Part shown: piece after piece, positions 5,739 through 6,068 of the stretch
How the letters are laid out: each line of letters opens with the position of its first letter
How positions within the stretch are numbered: the stretch's first letter is position 1
Source: Candidatus Binataceae bacterium
GTDB lineage: Bacteria > Desulfobacterota > Binatia > Binatales > Binataceae
Assembly: GCA_030042765.1 (NCBI GenBank)
Contig: JASHZA010000412.1
Coordinates: 1-6,068, forward strand
Direction: 5' to 3'
DNA: 6,068 nucleotides
The notes under the pieces: generated by a model
What the model saw: only the letters and a program-made list of their open reading frames with translations
Told to the model about the DNA's origin: nothing
Database searches by the model: none
Program-made: the position numbers and the translations under genes

Positions 5739-6068
5739 TCATAACTTGCTCCCCATTTTACGCGATGATCGTGCTTCAACCTCCAGGGCGTTTACTTCGT
5801 CGATGAGGTCTCTCGCGTCCTTCAAGTCAGCGGTGTCGAAGCCCTCGGTGAACCAGTTGTAGATTTCGGCGAGCATGAAGCGGGCTTCGTCGCGGCGGCT
5901 TTGCGATGCCAACAGCCTTGCGAGACTGACCGTCGCGCGCAATTCCCACAACTTGGCGCCCTGGTCGCGCGCAATCTCAATCGCGCGTTCAAAACTTCTT
6001 CGCGCTTCCGCGGACCTGGAGTCACCCTGTTTCAGCAGCATCTCGCCTTTGAGCCGATGAATCTCCGC
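5739..6068 (-). CDS. C-terminal TPR part of a large signalling ATPase (5' end outside the window)
   Basis: The frame is open to the right edge, giving 109 residues beginning AEIHRLKGEMLLKQGD, so the true start lies outside; the ATG at 6041 is internal. The fragment shows tetratricopeptide-type helix pairs: RLKGEMLLKQGD with ARRSFERAIEIARDQGAK, then WELRATVSLARLLASQSRRD with EARFMLAEIYNWF. It closes with TEGFDTADLKDARDLIDEV. This closing pattern ('LA..Y.WFTEGFDTADL..A..LL') is, as I remember it, the characteristic C-terminus of large proteins with an N-terminal adenylate/guanylate cyclase or winged-helix domain, a central AAA/NB-ARC-like ATPase and C-terminal TPRs, abundant in rhizobia and Burkholderia relatives. 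In such proteins the TPRs are thought to mediate protein contacts and regulation. The upstream domains cannot be seen, so the effector type is unknown. It ends at TGA (5741-5739). Confidence 0.82.
   Translation of the reverse strand, partial: AEIHRLKGEMLLKQGDSRSAEARRSFERAIEIARDQGAKLWELRATVSLARLLASQSRRDEARFMLAEIYNWFTEGFDTADLKDARDLIDEVNALEVEARSSRKMGSKL

Overview
This is a moderately GC-rich window from a Gram-negative, diderm bacterium, most likely a soil-type member of the Pseudomonadota. The evidence is an outer-membrane OmpA-like lipoprotein, a Pqi-type MCE transport pair (PqiB plus lipoprotein PqiC), a DUF3313 lipoprotein, and the C-terminus of a large TPR regulator of a kind common in rhizobial and Burkholderia-like genomes. 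The class cannot be fixed from the sequence alone.

Layout. Positions 1-303 hold no recognisable gene and serve mainly as the 5' region of the first gene. The plus strand then carries four intact envelope genes: an OmpA-family lipoprotein (304-855), a DUF3313 lipoprotein (best start GTG 980, ending 1753), pqiB with three MCE domains (2149-3738), and pqiC (3735-4334, overlapping pqiB by 4 bp). Three of the four products look like lipoproteins. Between the DUF3313 gene and pqiB lies the main surprise: about 250 bp that translate, across three reading frames, into the last part of PqiA, with its stop codon overlapping the pqiB start. This is a 5'-truncated, twice-frameshifted pqiA pseudogene.

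The minus strand, convergent with pqiC, carries a conserved multi-pass membrane protein of unknown function (5576-4371). Upstream of it is the 3' end of a TPR-containing regulator whose start lies beyond the right edge (6068-5739). The 162 bp between these two genes are AT-richer than the rest and contain three short inverted repeats.

Working together. PqiB and PqiC are known partners in an envelope-spanning lipid-transport assembly: PqiB is anchored in the inner membrane and its MCE rings form a periplasmic tunnel, while PqiC is an outer-membrane lipoprotein. The usual inner-membrane partner PqiA is broken here, so the pair either works with a PqiA-like protein encoded elsewhere or is on the way to loss. 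The OmpA-like and DUF3313 lipoproteins upstream are plausible, unproven envelope accessories. No CRISPR array, RNA gene, insertion sequence or phage feature was seen.
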